In this document: positions 7,905 through 17,175 of the stretch, piece after piece | Numbering within the stretch: position 1 is the stretch's first letter | Layout of the letters: the number at the start of each line of letters is the position of its first letter | Source: an uncultured Collinsella sp. | GTDB lineage: Bacteria; Actinomycetota; Coriobacteriia; Coriobacteriales; Coriobacteriaceae | Direction of reading: 5' to 3' | Assembly: GCA_958350755.1 (NCBI GenBank) | Contig: CATWID010000008.1 | Coordinates: 1-59,746, forward strand | Length of the DNA stretch: 59,746 nucleotides | Position numbers and translations under genes: made by a program | The notes under the pieces: model-generated | The model's input: the letters and a program-made list of their open reading frames with translations, nothing else | The model's database searches: none | Told to the model about the DNA's origin: nothing

Positions 7905-9716
7905 ATGAATACTTCAATTGACATTTCCCACATCCGCAACTTCTCAATTGTTGCGCACATCGACCATGGCAAGTCCACGATCAGTGACCGTATCCTCGAG
8001 CTCACCCATACCGTTGACGAGCGCGACATGGAGTCGCAGCTGCTCGACACTATGGATATCGAGCGCGAGCGCGGCATCACGATCAAGTCCAATGCCGTTC
8101 GCGTGTCCTATGACGCCGACGACGGCGAGACGTATCAGTTCAACCTGATCGATACGCCGGGCCACGTTGACTTTACCTACGAGGTCTCGCGTTCGTTGGC
8201 CGCCTGCGAGGGTGCGGTGCTCGTCGTGGACGCCACTCAGGGCGTCGAGGCGCAGACCGTTTCCAACGCGACGCTCGCCATGAACGCCAACTTGGACATT
8301 GTGCCGGCCATCAACAAGATCGACCTGCCCTCGGCCCATCCCGATGAGGTCAAGACCGAGATCGAGGATGACCTCGCGATCCCTGCCGACGATGCCGTGT
8401 GTGTCTCGGGCAAGACCGGCGAGGGCATCCACGATCTGCTGGAGTCCATTGTCTTTTTGATCTCGCCTCCCAAGGGCGATGCGAACGCGCCGCTCAAGGC
8501 GCTCATCCTGGATTCTTATTTTGATGAATACCGCGGCGTGGTTGCCACGGTCCGTGTTTTTGACGGCTCCATCAAAAAGGGCGATACCCTGCGCATGATG
8601 CAGGCCGAGGGCGACTTTTTGGTCGATGGCGTGGGCGTCAAGCGCCCCGCCGAGACCCCGGTCGATGCGCTGACCGTCGGCGAGGTCGGATACGTGGTCA
8701 CGGGTCTGAAGGATCCCGAGGCCGTTCGCGTGGGCGATACCCTCACGTGGGCGTCGAATCCCTGCCCCGAGCCTCTTCCCGGCTACCGCGAGGCTAAGCC
8801 CATGGTCTATACGGGCCTGTTCCCGATCGATAACAAGGACTACGAGAACCTGCGTGACGCGCTCGATAAGCTGCACGTCAACGACCCGTCGTTGGTGTGG
8901 GAGCCCGAGACCTCGGTGGCGCTCGGCTTTGGCTTCCGCGTGGGCTTTCTGGGCCTGCTACACATGGAAGTCGTCAAGGAACGCCTGGAGCGCGAATTCA
9001 ACCTGGACCTCATTGCCACGAGTCCCTCGGTCGACTATCACGTCTACAAGACCGACGGCGAAATGATCGATGTCCGCAGTCCGCAGGACCTTCCCGAGGC
9101 CACACGCATCGAGCGTATCGAGGAACCCTACCTCAAGGCAAAGATCATCTGCCCGCCTGAGTACACGGGTGCCGTCATGCAGCTCGCTATCGAGCACCGC
9201 GGCGTCACGACTGACATGATCCACCTCACGAGCAAATCGGTCGAGATGCGCTTCGATATGCCGCTTGCCGAGCTCATCTTGGACTTCTTTGACCAGCTCA
9301 AGAGCCGTACCAAGGGTTATGCCTCGCTCGACTACGAGTTCAACGAGTACCGTCCATCCGAGCTTGTGAAGCTCGACATCTTGCTTTCGGGCGACGAGGT
9401 GGACGCGCTGTCGTTTATCGTCCACAAGGACAAGGCCTATGGCCTGGCCCGTGGCCTGTGCGACAAGCTTAAGGAGATCATCCCGCGTCAGCTGTTCGAG
9501 GTGCCCATCCAGGGTGCTATCGGCAACAGGATTATTGCCCGCTCCACCGTCAAGGCGCGTCGCAAGGACGTACTTGCCAAGTGCTACGGCGGCGATATCT
9601 CGCGTAAGCGCAAGCTGCTCGAGAAGCAGAAAGAGGGCAAGAAGCGCATGAAGGCCATCGGATCGGTCGAGGTCCCGCAGGAGGCCTTTATGGCGATCCT
9701 CAAGGTGGACGAGTAG
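7905..9716 (+). CDS. lepA: Elongation factor 4 (LepA)
   Basis: A 603-residue translational GTPase that acts on stalled or back-translocated ribosomes. G motifs: AHIDHGKST near residue 20, DTPGHVD near 90 and NKIDLPSA near 145. The LepA-specific C-terminal domain is complete (AKCYGGDISRKRKLLEKQKE). ATG 7905 is chosen because it precedes the standard start ISHIRNFSIVAHIDHG. There is no clear Shine-Dalgarno sequence: a TAAGAT (7892-7897) lies 7 nt before the ATG, so a very short leader or leaderless transcript is possible. dus follows 4 bp after the stop. Confidence 0.95.
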   Translation: MNTSIDISHIRNFSIVAHIDHGKSTISDRILELTHTVDERDMESQLLDTMDIERERGITIKSNAVRVSYDADDGETYQFNLIDTPGHVDFTYEVSRSLAACEGAVLVVDATQGVEAQTVSNATLAMNANLDIVPAINKIDLPSAHPDEVKTEIEDDLAIPADDAVCVSGKTGEGIHDLLESIVFLISPPKGDANAPLKALILDSYFDEYRGVVATVRVFDGSIKKGDTLRMMQAEGDFLVDGVGVKRPAETPVDALTVGEVGYVVTGLKDPEAVRVGDTLTWASNPCPEPLPGYREAKPMVYTGLFPIDNKDYENLRDALDKLHVNDPSLVWEPETSVALGFGFRVGFLGLLHMEVVKERLEREFNLDLIATSPSVDYHVYKTDGEMIDVRSPQDLPEATRIERIEEPYLKAKIICPPEYTGAVMQLAIEHRGVTTDMIHLTSKSVEMRFDMPLAELILDFFDQLKSRTKGYASLDYEFNEYRPSELVKLDILLSGDEVDALSFIVHKDKAYGLARGLCDKLKEIIPRQLFEVPIQGAIGNRIIARSTVKARRKDVLAKCYGGDISRKRKLLEKQKEGKKRMKAIGSVEVPQEAFMAILKVDE

Positions 9717-9720
9717 GTCT

Positions 9721-10764
9721 ATGGCGCTTTCTGAATACAGCAAGCGGCTGCTGGGCGCCTATGCCGAGCAGCCGTTCCTTATGGCTCCCATGGCGGGTAT
9801 GACCGACCCTGCCTACCGCATCATGTGCCGCCGCCGCGGTGCCAACCTTGCCTACAGCGAGATGGTGAGCGTGGCGGGTCTTGCCTATGCCAGCAACAAG
9901 ACCTGGCGCCTGGTGCTACCGGCCGACGAGGAGCAGCAGATTTGCGTGCAGCTCTTTGGCTCCAAGCCCGAGCAGTTTGCGAGCGCCGTCGTCGCCGTCG
10001 AGGAGCGCGTTGGCGATCGCCTGTCGCTCATCGATATCAATATGGCATGCCCCGCCCGCAAGGTTGTCACCAAGGGCGAGGGTTCGGCGCTCATGCGCAC
10101 GCCCGACCTGGCGGAGAAGATCGTCGAGGCCACGGTTGGCGCGGCGCACGTGCCCGTGACCGTCAAGATTCGCAAGGGCTTTTATGCCGAGGACCGCAAT
10201 GCCGCGACATTTGCCCAGATGCTTGAGAGTGCAGGGGCTGCCGCAGTCGCCGTGCATGGTCGTTGCGCCACGCAGCTCTACACGGGCCAGGCCGATTGGT
10301 CGGTCGTCGATGAGGTTGCCGACGCTGTCGAGATTCCCGTGATTGGTTCGGGCGATGTGTTCTCGGCCGAGGACGCTGCTGAGCATCTGCACGGCTCGGG
10401 TGCCAGCGCGGTGTTTATCGCGCGCGGCATCTACGGCAATCCGTGGGTGTTCGGCGATGCCCGAGCCCTTGCACTCGATGGCACGCCGGTTCCTTCTCGC
10501 TCCTCGGTCGAGCGCCTGGAGGCTCTGCGCGAGCACCTGACGTTGACGCACGAGCTTCTGCCGCTCATGTCGCGTGCTCGCACGTACGCAAGCTGGTACT
10601 TAAAGGGCATGCCCCATGCCGCCGCCTGGCGCGCTCAGGTGGTGCGTTGCTCTACGTACGAGGAGTTTATGGCGCTGGTCGATGATATCGAGCGCGACGT
10701 GGTGGCCTGCGAGGCCGCGCTTGCCGCCGGCGAGTCGGTGCCTGCTCATCCGCTGGAGGCCTAA
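9721..10764 (+). CDS. dus: tRNA-dihydrouridine synthase (DusB-like)
   Basis: A 347-residue FMN enzyme that reduces uridines in the tRNA D-loop. It shows PMAGMTDPAYR at the start of the barrel, the active-site INMACPARKV (catalytic Cys), VTVKIRKG, the VAVHGRCATQLYTGQADW segment and the phosphate-binding IGSGDVFSAEDA. The C-terminal helical domain is present. It is joined closely to lepA and hemW in what looks like one operon. The exact uridine position modified cannot be told from the sequence. Confidence 0.92.
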   Translation: MALSEYSKRLLGAYAEQPFLMAPMAGMTDPAYRIMCRRRGANLAYSEMVSVAGLAYASNKTWRLVLPADEEQQICVQLFGSKPEQFASAVVAVEERVGDRLSLIDINMACPARKVVTKGEGSALMRTPDLAEKIVEATVGAAHVPVTVKIRKGFYAEDRNAATFAQMLESAGAAAVAVHGRCATQLYTGQADWSVVDEVADAVEIPVIGSGDVFSAEDAAEHLHGSGASAVFIARGIYGNPWVFGDARALALDGTPVPSRSSVERLEALREHLTLTHELLPLMSRARTYASWYLKGMPHAAAWRAQVVRCSTYEEFMALVDDIERDVVACEAALAAGESVPAHPLEA

Positions 10765-10766
10765 CG

Positions 10767-11999
10767 GTGGCCGTTACCGCGCTGTACGTGCACGTGCCGT
10801 TTTGCGCTCAAAAGTGCCGGTACTGCGACTTTGACTCGCGCAGCTTTGCTGCGTGTGATTTGGATGCCGCGCTTGATTCCTATTTTGAGCAGTTGTATGC
10901 GCGCCTCGATTCCTTTAGCGACGCCGGGGCGCTTGCGCAGGTCCGCACGGTCTATACTGGCGGCGGCACGCCATCGCTGGCAGGGGAGCGCCTGGTGGAA
11001 CTTGCCCGGCGTATCTCCATGTGGTGCAAACCCGTTGAATTTACTTGCGAAGCCAATCCTGAGTCCCTGACCGCTGAGCTCGCCACCGCGCTTGCCGAGG
11101 CGGGTGTCACGCGCATCTCTCTGGGCGTGCAAACCCTCGACAATACCGAGCTGGCTGCTATTGGCCGCATTCACGATGCTAATCGGGCACTTGCGGCTAT
11201 CGCGACGGTGAAGGATGTTGGGCTCGATGTGTCGTGCGACCTTATGTGCGGGCTTCCCGGACAGACTATGGCGAGCTGGCAGCATACGCTCGATGGCGTG
11301 CTTGAGGCGGCCCCGCACCATGTGTCGGTCTATCCGCTCACGCTCGAGGAGGGCACGCCGCTTTACCGCATGGTGTGCCGTGACGAGTCGCTTGAGCCCG
11401 ATGAGGATTTCCAGGCCGCATGCATGGACGTTGCGCGCCAGCGGCTGAGTTCGGCCGGCTACCATCCGTATGAGGTGGCGAGCTACGCGCTCGATGGGCA
11501 TGAATGTGCCCATAATATCGCCTACTGGACTGGTCGGGGCTACCTGGGCCTGGGTCGTTCTGCCGCGGGCATGCTCGACGACGAGGATTTCGACCGCTTG
11601 GCTGGACTGTTTCCCGGCGTGGCTCCCCGTGGTGACTTTCACCGCGTGCGTTTGGTACAACGCGACGATGCCGCGACGATGTTTGATGCCGAGTATCTGT
11701 CGCGGCGCGAGGCGGCGGCCGAGGACCTGATGCTCGCTTGTCGCATGACGCGCGGTGTTGATTCCGACCTGTTGGTTCGCGCGTCTCGTGTCATCCCTGC
11801 CGATGAACTGGCAGCGGCTTGTGATCGCGCTCTTGAGCTTGGGCTTGCCACTTGGGTGCCCGAGCACGGTGATACCCATGCGGGGCCTATCGCCTCTGTC
11901 GATGTCATCGCTGGCCGCACCTGTGCCCGTCTGGCGCCGACCCACCTGGGCTGGCTCGATGGAAATGTTCTGTTCGAGCTGTTTTGGGATCTAGCTTAG
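10767..11999 (+). CDS. hemW: Radical SAM haem chaperone HemW-like protein
   Basis: A 410-residue radical SAM protein. The CAQKCRYCDF motif near residue 13 binds the 4Fe-4S cluster; Phe after the third Cys is the HemW pattern, rather than the extra Cys of true coproporphyrinogen dehydrogenase HemN. TGGGTPS and the C-terminal HemN-like domain follow. HemW is thought to deliver haem, not to oxidise coproporphyrinogen. GTG start at 10767, two bases after the dus stop. lepA-hemW adjacency is usual, but the hrcA-grpE-dnaK genes that often follow are absent here. Confidence 0.92.
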   Translation: MAVTALYVHVPFCAQKCRYCDFDSRSFAACDLDAALDSYFEQLYARLDSFSDAGALAQVRTVYTGGGTPSLAGERLVELARRISMWCKPVEFTCEANPESLTAELATALAEAGVTRISLGVQTLDNTELAAIGRIHDANRALAAIATVKDVGLDVSCDLMCGLPGQTMASWQHTLDGVLEAAPHHVSVYPLTLEEGTPLYRMVCRDESLEPDEDFQAACMDVARQRLSSAGYHPYEVASYALDGHECAHNIAYWTGRGYLGLGRSAAGMLDDEDFDRLAGLFPGVAPRGDFHRVRLVQRDDAATMFDAEYLSRREAAAEDLMLACRMTRGVDSDLLVRASRVIPADELAAACDRALELGLATWVPEHGDTHAGPIASVDVIAGRTCARLAPTHLGWLDGNVLFELFWDLA

Positions 12000-12009
12000 G
12001 CCGCTCGGG

Positions 12010-12015
12010 TAGAAT
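12010..12015 (+). promoter_or_regulatory. -10 element before the first DnaJ gene
   Basis: TAGAAT follows the hemW stop by about 10 bp and resembles the -10 before holA; no good -35 is seen. AGGAGG at 12043-12048 serves the ATG at 12058. Confidence 0.35.
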
Positions 12016-12057
12016 TACCGGAATATATACGCTGCTGTGAGCAGGAGGTTGCCGCGC

Positions 12058-13161
12058 ATGGCGACGATGAACGAAAAAGATTACTACGAGATTCTGGGTG
12101 TCTCCAAGGATGCCACCTCGCGTGATATTCAAAAGGCCTTCCAGCAAAAGGCCCGCAAACTCCATCCGGACGTCAACAAAGAGCCGGATGCCGAGGAAAA
12201 GTTTAAAGAGGTTTCCGAGGCCTACGCCGTGCTTTCTGATGAGCAAAAACGTGCGCGCTACGACGCCATGCGTTCTGGCAATCCCTTTACCGGTGCTCCT
12301 ACAGCTTCGCCCTATGGTGGCGGCTACGCCGGCAACACGGGCTATGGCAATCCCTTTGAGGGCGGCTTTCCCTTTGGTGGCGCCTGGGGCCAGCAGCGTC
12401 GCGGCCAGGCTGCCTACAATCCCGAGAACGGCGCCAACGTGGTCGTCGATATCAAACTGGACGCTAAGGAGGCCAAGGGCGGTGCCCGCAAGACCGTCCG
12501 CTACACGCGCTTCGATACCTGTGGTCACTGTGGTGGCTCGGGTTCTGTCTCCTCCGAGCATGCCCATACCTGCCCGAGCTGTGGCGGCCGCGGCCACATC
12601 GACGTCGACCTGTCCTTCCTGTTTGGTGCGGGCACGTTCCAGTCGGTCTGTCCTGAGTGTGGCGGTTCCGGTAAGGTCGTGGCCGACCCCTGCCCTGATT
12701 GCGGTGGCAGCGGTCGTACTCGCGTAACCTCCGAGCAGACGATTGAGTTTCCTGCCGGCACGCACGATGGCGACGAGGTCCGCATTAGCGGCATGGGTCA
12801 TGCTGGCACCAACGGTGCCGCGGGCGGCGACCTGGTCGGCCGCGCCCATGTTGAGGCCGAGCGCTTGGAAGGCAAAGCTCGTACCGGTTTTTACCTGATG
12901 GGCATCGTGGCGCCGTTCTTGGTACTCTCGGCCATTTCGGGCGTGTTCTCGGCCTTTGCCGTGATGTGCTTTATTCCGTTTACCATGGGCCTGTTCATGG
13001 TGCTTTCGGACGGCGTGCTTCATCGCAGCCTGCTGTGGTGGAAACGCGGCGCGATGCAGTTTGCCAACGGTTTTGCCAACGGATTTATGTTTGCACTCGT
13101 GTCGGTTTGGTTTGCGAGCTGCTCGCAGCGTGCCATGCTTTCGCCGTACGGAATGTACTAA
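12058..13161 (+). CDS. DnaJ-like protein with zinc-finger region and C-terminal membrane segments
   Basis: A 367-residue variant J-domain protein. The J domain (about 7-73, with HPD at 36-38) is followed by a Gly/Phe/Pro-rich stretch. All four zinc motifs are present (CGHCGGSG, CPSCGGRG, CPECGGSG, CPDCGGSG, about 155-218), as is the first part of the substrate-binding domain (EFPAGTHDGDEVRISGMG). The usual second C-terminal domain is missing. Instead there are two hydrophobic stretches (about 276-316, GFYLMGIVAPFLVLSAISG, and about 340-358), so the protein is probably membrane-anchored. A normal DnaJ follows. AGGAGG precedes the ATG. The role is inferred: a DnaK partner at the membrane. Confidence 0.82.
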   Translation: MATMNEKDYYEILGVSKDATSRDIQKAFQQKARKLHPDVNKEPDAEEKFKEVSEAYAVLSDEQKRARYDAMRSGNPFTGAPTASPYGGGYAGNTGYGNPFEGGFPFGGAWGQQRRGQAAYNPENGANVVVDIKLDAKEAKGGARKTVRYTRFDTCGHCGGSGSVSSEHAHTCPSCGGRGHIDVDLSFLFGAGTFQSVCPECGGSGKVVADPCPDCGGSGRTRVTSEQTIEFPAGTHDGDEVRISGMGHAGTNGAAGGDLVGRAHVEAERLEGKARTGFYLMGIVAPFLVLSAISGVFSAFAVMCFIPFTMGLFMVLSDGVLHRSLLWWKRGAMQFANGFANGFMFALVSVWFASCSQRAMLSPYGMY

Positions 13162-13242
13162 CATCAAACCCTCTGTTTGCGGCCGCCCCAGCTTGGGTAT
13201 AGGACGCACTGTGACAATAATGAAAGTCGGAAGGATTCGGTC

Positions 13243-14391
13243 GTGTCGGAAAATAGGGATTACTACGAGGTGCTTGGCGTCGACAAGGATGCCGACGCGC
13301 GGACGATTAAGCGTGCGTTTCTAAAGAAGGCCCGTACCGTACATCCGGATGTTTCGGACGACCCCGAGGCCGAGGCCAAGTTCAAGGAGCTCAACGAGGC
13401 CTATTCCGTTCTTTCCGATGAACAGAAGCGTGCTAACTACGACCGTTACGGCACTGCCGACGGCCCTGGTGGTTCGGGCTACGTCGATATCAACGATATC
13501 TTTGGTGGCATGGGCATGGACGACTTGTTCTCGTCGTTCTTTGGCGGCGGTGCCGGCGGTGGCGCTCGTAGCCGTCGCGAGCGCCGCCGCGGTCGCGATA
13601 TGGCCATCTCCCTTTCGGTGACGCTCGAGGAGGCGGCACTCGGCTGCAAAAAGACGATCAGCTATGACCGCCTTGCTCCCTGCGAGGATTGCAACGGCAC
13701 CGGTAGGGCCGAGGGTGCACAGGAAAAGCAGTGCGGCCGCTGCCACGGTACGGGCTACGTCACGACGGTTCAGCGTTCGTTCCTGGGCCAGGTTCAGTCT
13801 TCCTCCCCTTGCCCCGATTGCCATGGCGAGGGCACGGTTATCGACCATCCCTGCGAGACTTGCGACGGTCAGGGCCGCACGCCTTCGCACGAAAAGATCG
13901 ACATCGATATTCCCTCCGGCGTTTCGACCGGTCGCCAGCTGCGTGTGAGCGGCTTTGGCGAGGCCGGCCTTCGCGGCGAGCCTTCGGGCGACCTGATTGT
14001 CAACGTGCGCGTTGCCGACCATGAGCGCTTTAAGCGCAACGGTGACGACCTGTACCTGGTGAGCGATATCTCGATTGCGCAGGCTGCGCTCGGCTGCGAG
14101 ATTGAGGTCGAGGGCATTATGCCCGACGAGGTCGCTAAGGTGACGGTTCCCGCCGGCGCCCAGTACGGCGACACCGTGAACGTCAATAATTACGGCATGC
14201 CGCGCATTGGCGGTGGCGGTTCGCGTGGCCGCCTGATCGTGCAACTGCGCGTGGTCGTTCCCACCAATCTTTCCAATAAGCAGCGCGAGCTGCTCCGTGC
14301 TTTTGCCGATGATATAGGCGATGACGTCGCTTCCGGTAAGAAGTCGGTGACCGACCGTATCAAGAGTGCCCTCGACGATATCCTCGATTAA
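13243..14391 (+). CDS. dnaJ: Chaperone protein DnaJ
   Basis: A 382-residue standard DnaJ. J domain with HPD at 34-36, Gly-rich region, four zinc motifs (CEDCNGTG, CGRCHGTG, CPDCHGEG, CETCDGQG), then both C-terminal beta domains (DIDIPSGVSTGRQLRVSGFG and IMPDEVAKVTVPAGAQYGD). It stimulates the ATPase of DnaK and delivers unfolded clients. The GTG at 13243 is chosen because it gives the usual start SENRDYYEVLGV and follows AAGGA; the longer frame from 13177 has no motif support. It lies between the variant DnaJ and mtaB. Confidence 0.94.
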   Translation: MSENRDYYEVLGVDKDADARTIKRAFLKKARTVHPDVSDDPEAEAKFKELNEAYSVLSDEQKRANYDRYGTADGPGGSGYVDINDIFGGMGMDDLFSSFFGGGAGGGARSRRERRRGRDMAISLSVTLEEAALGCKKTISYDRLAPCEDCNGTGRAEGAQEKQCGRCHGTGYVTTVQRSFLGQVQSSSPCPDCHGEGTVIDHPCETCDGQGRTPSHEKIDIDIPSGVSTGRQLRVSGFGEAGLRGEPSGDLIVNVRVADHERFKRNGDDLYLVSDISIAQAALGCEIEVEGIMPDEVAKVTVPAGAQYGDTVNVNNYGMPRIGGGGSRGRLIVQLRVVVPTNLSNKQRELLRAFADDIGDDVASGKKSVTDRIKSALDDILD

Positions 14392-14400
14392 GGAGCCCGC

Positions 14401-15693
14401 GTGCTCGCACCCCATATTTCCGTCGTCAACCTCGGCTGCCGTGTCAACCGGGTTGAGTCTGACCGTATCACTGCCGATCTTATGCGCCTGGGCTTTGCTA
14501 TGGTGGAGCCCCAGGATGCCGATTTGATCGTCATTAACACCTGTGCCGTTACGGGCGAGGCCGAGGCCAAGACCCGTAAGGCCGTTCGTCATGCGCTGGC
14601 CTATCCAAACGAGCCCTTTGTGCTCGTGACCGGTTGCGTGGTCAATTTGCATCCTGAGGAGTTGTTGGAGCTTTCGGATCGCGTGATCGCCGAGCCGTCC
14701 AAGATCGATGTCGCCGAACGTGTCTGCGAGGTGCTGGGCGTTGAGTCCGATAGCGTTCCCGCCTGCAGCGATGGCGAGGTGGTCGATGCGCTCGGTCGCT
14801 CTCGCCTGGGCGTGAAGATTCAGGACGGCTGCAACCATCGCTGCACCTATTGCATTGTGTGGAAGGCACGCGGCCCCGAGCGCTCTGTGCCCGTCGAGTC
14901 CGTGCTCGAGCAAGTTCGCGAGGCCCAGGAGGCCGGCGTGCCCGAGGTCGTGTTGACCGGCGTGAATCTGGGTGCCTATGACGGCAAGAGCGCGACCGAC
15001 GAGCATGTCGAAATCGATGAGCTGCTCGAGGCCATTATGGAGCGCACGTCTATTCCGCATGTGCGCATTTCCTCGGTCGAGCCCATGGATATCTCTGAGC
15101 GCCTGCTTAAGGTTATGGCGCGCTATCCGCAGCGTATCGCCCCGTTTTTGCACCTGCCCGTGCAGTCCGGTTGCACGGCGACCCTGCATCGCATGGGCCG
15201 TCCCTATAGCGCCGAGGCCTTTGAGGACACGGTGCGTATGATTCGCGCCAACTTGCCCCAGGCGTCTCTTTCGTGCGATGTCATCGTCGGTTTTCCTGGT
15301 GAGACGGACGAGGAGTTCGAGGAGTCGCTGGCGCTGTGCCGCCGTGTGGGTTTCTCGCGCATGCACGTGTTCCGCTATAGCAAGCGTCCCGGTACCCTTG
15401 CTGCCGACATGCCCGACCAAGTGCCACCCGAGGTTATGGCCGAGCGCAGCCGCCGTATGCGGGCCGCCGCGCAGGAGCTCGCTATTGCCGATGCTCGCCG
15501 TCGCGTGGGCACGGTCGAGCGTGCGGTGCTCGAGTATGGTGACAACCTGACGCTCGGCTCGTTCCATCATGCCCGTCTTGACGATACCCGTGGACTCACA
15601 GCCCCGTGCCTGCTCGATGTTGCTATCATCGGAGTCGATGATTCCAGCTTGGTCCATGCACGCAGGGAGGTTCATGGAAGCCTCGAAGATTAG
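14401..15693 (+). CDS. mtaB: tRNA t6A37 methylthiotransferase MtaB
   Basis: A 430-residue radical SAM methylthiotransferase that turns t6A37 into ms2t6A37 in tRNAs reading ANN codons. The N-terminal MTTase domain has NLGCRVNRVES, INTCAVTGEAE and VTGCV, whose Cys hold the auxiliary cluster. The radical SAM motif is DGCNHRCTYCIVW. Normal length with a C-terminal TRAM-like end. MtaB, rather than RimO or MiaB (both found elsewhere in this window), is supported by the NLGCRVN form and the dnaJ neighbourhood. GTG start; the 3' end overlaps phoH by 20 bp. Confidence 0.92.
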   Translation: MLAPHISVVNLGCRVNRVESDRITADLMRLGFAMVEPQDADLIVINTCAVTGEAEAKTRKAVRHALAYPNEPFVLVTGCVVNLHPEELLELSDRVIAEPSKIDVAERVCEVLGVESDSVPACSDGEVVDALGRSRLGVKIQDGCNHRCTYCIVWKARGPERSVPVESVLEQVREAQEAGVPEVVLTGVNLGAYDGKSATDEHVEIDELLEAIMERTSIPHVRISSVEPMDISERLLKVMARYPQRIAPFLHLPVQSGCTATLHRMGRPYSAEAFEDTVRMIRANLPQASLSCDVIVGFPGETDEEFEESLALCRRVGFSRMHVFRYSKRPGTLAADMPDQVPPEVMAERSRRMRAAAQELAIADARRRVGTVERAVLEYGDNLTLGSFHHARLDDTRGLTAPCLLDVAIIGVDDSSLVHARREVHGSLED

Positions 15694-16660
15694 ACTTACC
15701 GTTCCCGAGGGAATTGATCCCTCGCGCGTTTTGGGCGCCGGCGATGGTGTTCTTCGTGCGCTCGAGAGCTTGGTTCGCGCCCATGTGGTCGCCCGTGGCG
15801 ATAGCATCTCCGTGAGCGGCGACCCGGACGAGGTCGAGCTCGTGGCTCGCTTTTTCGAACATGCTTTTTGCGAGGCGGCGGCCGGTCGTACCCTGTCTGC
15901 TGACGACGTCTCGCGTTGCCTGGCCGTCTTGCGCGACGGCGAGCATGAGGCCACATCGCTTCGCGATGACGTGCTGCTTTCATACCGCGGTCGTGTCATT
16001 CGTCCCAAGACGCTTGGGCAAAAGCGCTATGTGGATGCCATCCGCTCGCATACCATCACGTTTGGCCTGGGTCCAGCCGGTACCGGTAAGACTTATCTGG
16101 CCATGGCGCTCGCCGTTGCCGCGCTCAAGCGCCACGAGGTGGGCCGTCTGATCTTGACGCGTCCGGTTGTCGAGGCGGGGGAGAACCTGGGCTTTTTGCC
16201 CGGCACCCTCGAGGAAAAGATCGATCCGTACATGCGTCCGCTCTACGACGCCCTTTTTGACATGATGGATCGCGAGCGCACCGATGAGCTTATGGAGCGC
16301 GGCGTGATCGAGATCGCCCCGCTTGCCTATATGCGCGGTCGTACGCTGAGCGATGCTTTCGTGGTGCTCGACGAGGCGCAAAATACCACGCCCGAGCAGA
16401 TGAAGATGTTCCTGACACGCCTTGGATTCAACTCCAAGTTCGTGATTACCGGCGACCTCAGCCAGCGCGACCTGGTGGGTCGTCGTGGTGGCTTGGCGGA
16501 TGTCGAGAAGATTTTGGGCCGTGTCGACGATGTGGCGTTTGCACACCTGGAGCGCGCCGATGTGGTGCGCCATGCCTTGGTGGGGCGTATTGTCGAGGCA
16601 TACGATGCTTATGATGATGTGCGCGAGCAGCGCTCGCGCGACCGAAAGGAGTCCCGTTGA
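15674..16660 (+). CDS. phoH: PhoH-like ATPase
   Basis: A 328-residue PhoH-family protein. An N-terminal KH-like part (about 1-100) precedes the ATPase domain with Walker A GPAGTGKTYLA and Walker B FVVLDEAQN. The family is linked to RNA metabolism, often beside YbeY, as here. ATG 15674 is chosen for GGGAGG at 15664-15669 and the usual start; it lies inside the end of mtaB in another frame. The frame is open further upstream, but that part overlaps mtaB coding. The biochemical role of PhoH is still poorly defined. Confidence 0.9.
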   Translation: MEASKIRLTVPEGIDPSRVLGAGDGVLRALESLVRAHVVARGDSISVSGDPDEVELVARFFEHAFCEAAAGRTLSADDVSRCLAVLRDGEHEATSLRDDVLLSYRGRVIRPKTLGQKRYVDAIRSHTITFGLGPAGTGKTYLAMALAVAALKRHEVGRLILTRPVVEAGENLGFLPGTLEEKIDPYMRPLYDALFDMMDRERTDELMERGVIEIAPLAYMRGRTLSDAFVVLDEAQNTTPEQMKMFLTRLGFNSKFVITGDLSQRDLVGRRGGLADVEKILGRVDDVAFAHLERADVVRHALVGRIVEAYDAYDDVREQRSRDRKESR

Positions 16661-17166
16661 GTGTATTGATCAGCAACGATGCCGAGCTCGATACGCTGCT
16701 CGACGCGCAGGAGGTGGAGCACATCTGCGAGGTTGTGCTTGCCGCCGAGGGCGTTGAACGTGAAGTCGAGATTTCCCTTTCGTATGTCGACGAGGACGAG
16801 ATGCACGAGCTCAACCACGAGTGGCGTGGCATCGACCGCACCACCGATGTGCTCTCGTTTGAATGCGACTCGGCCTTTGACGAGGATATTCCCGCCGACG
16901 AGACGCTCGAGCTCGGCGATATCATCTTGGCCCCGCAGGTTATTGCCCGTCAGGCCCCCGGTTTTGGCAATAGCCCTGCTGACGAGTGCCGTCTGATGCT
17001 CGTACACGGAATGCTGCACCTGCTGGGCTATGACCACATCGAGGACGACGAGGCCGAGGTCATGGAGGCCCGCGAGGACGCCATCCTGCGCGATCTGGCG
17101 CTCGAGCGCGGCGAGGACCCCAAGCTGGTCCACGTCGGTCCCATCACAAATCATGCCCACGACTAG
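16657..17166 (+). CDS. ybeY: Endoribonuclease YbeY
   Basis: A 169-residue metal-dependent RNase involved in 16S rRNA 3' maturation and ribosome quality control. The zinc motif HGMLHLLGYDH is at about 115-125, preceded by the RTTDVLSFECD strand. The start is a TTG at 16657 overlapping the phoH stop, with AAAGGAG 5 bp before it. Its position between phoH and dgkA/era is the widely conserved arrangement. Slightly longer than average because of a C-terminal tail. Confidence 0.92.
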   Translation: MSVLISNDAELDTLLDAQEVEHICEVVLAAEGVEREVEISLSYVDEDEMHELNHEWRGIDRTTDVLSFECDSAFDEDIPADETLELGDIILAPQVIARQAPGFGNSPADECRLMLVHGMLHLLGYDHIEDDEAEVMEAREDAILRDLALERGEDPKLVHVGPITNHAHD

Positions 17167-17175
17167 GAGCCGTTT

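Noticed and set aside
13321..16008. An 895-codon open frame on the minus strand
   Set aside because: It is antisense to dnaJ, mtaB and phoH, whose motifs are clear; the long frame is an effect of high G+C codon use.
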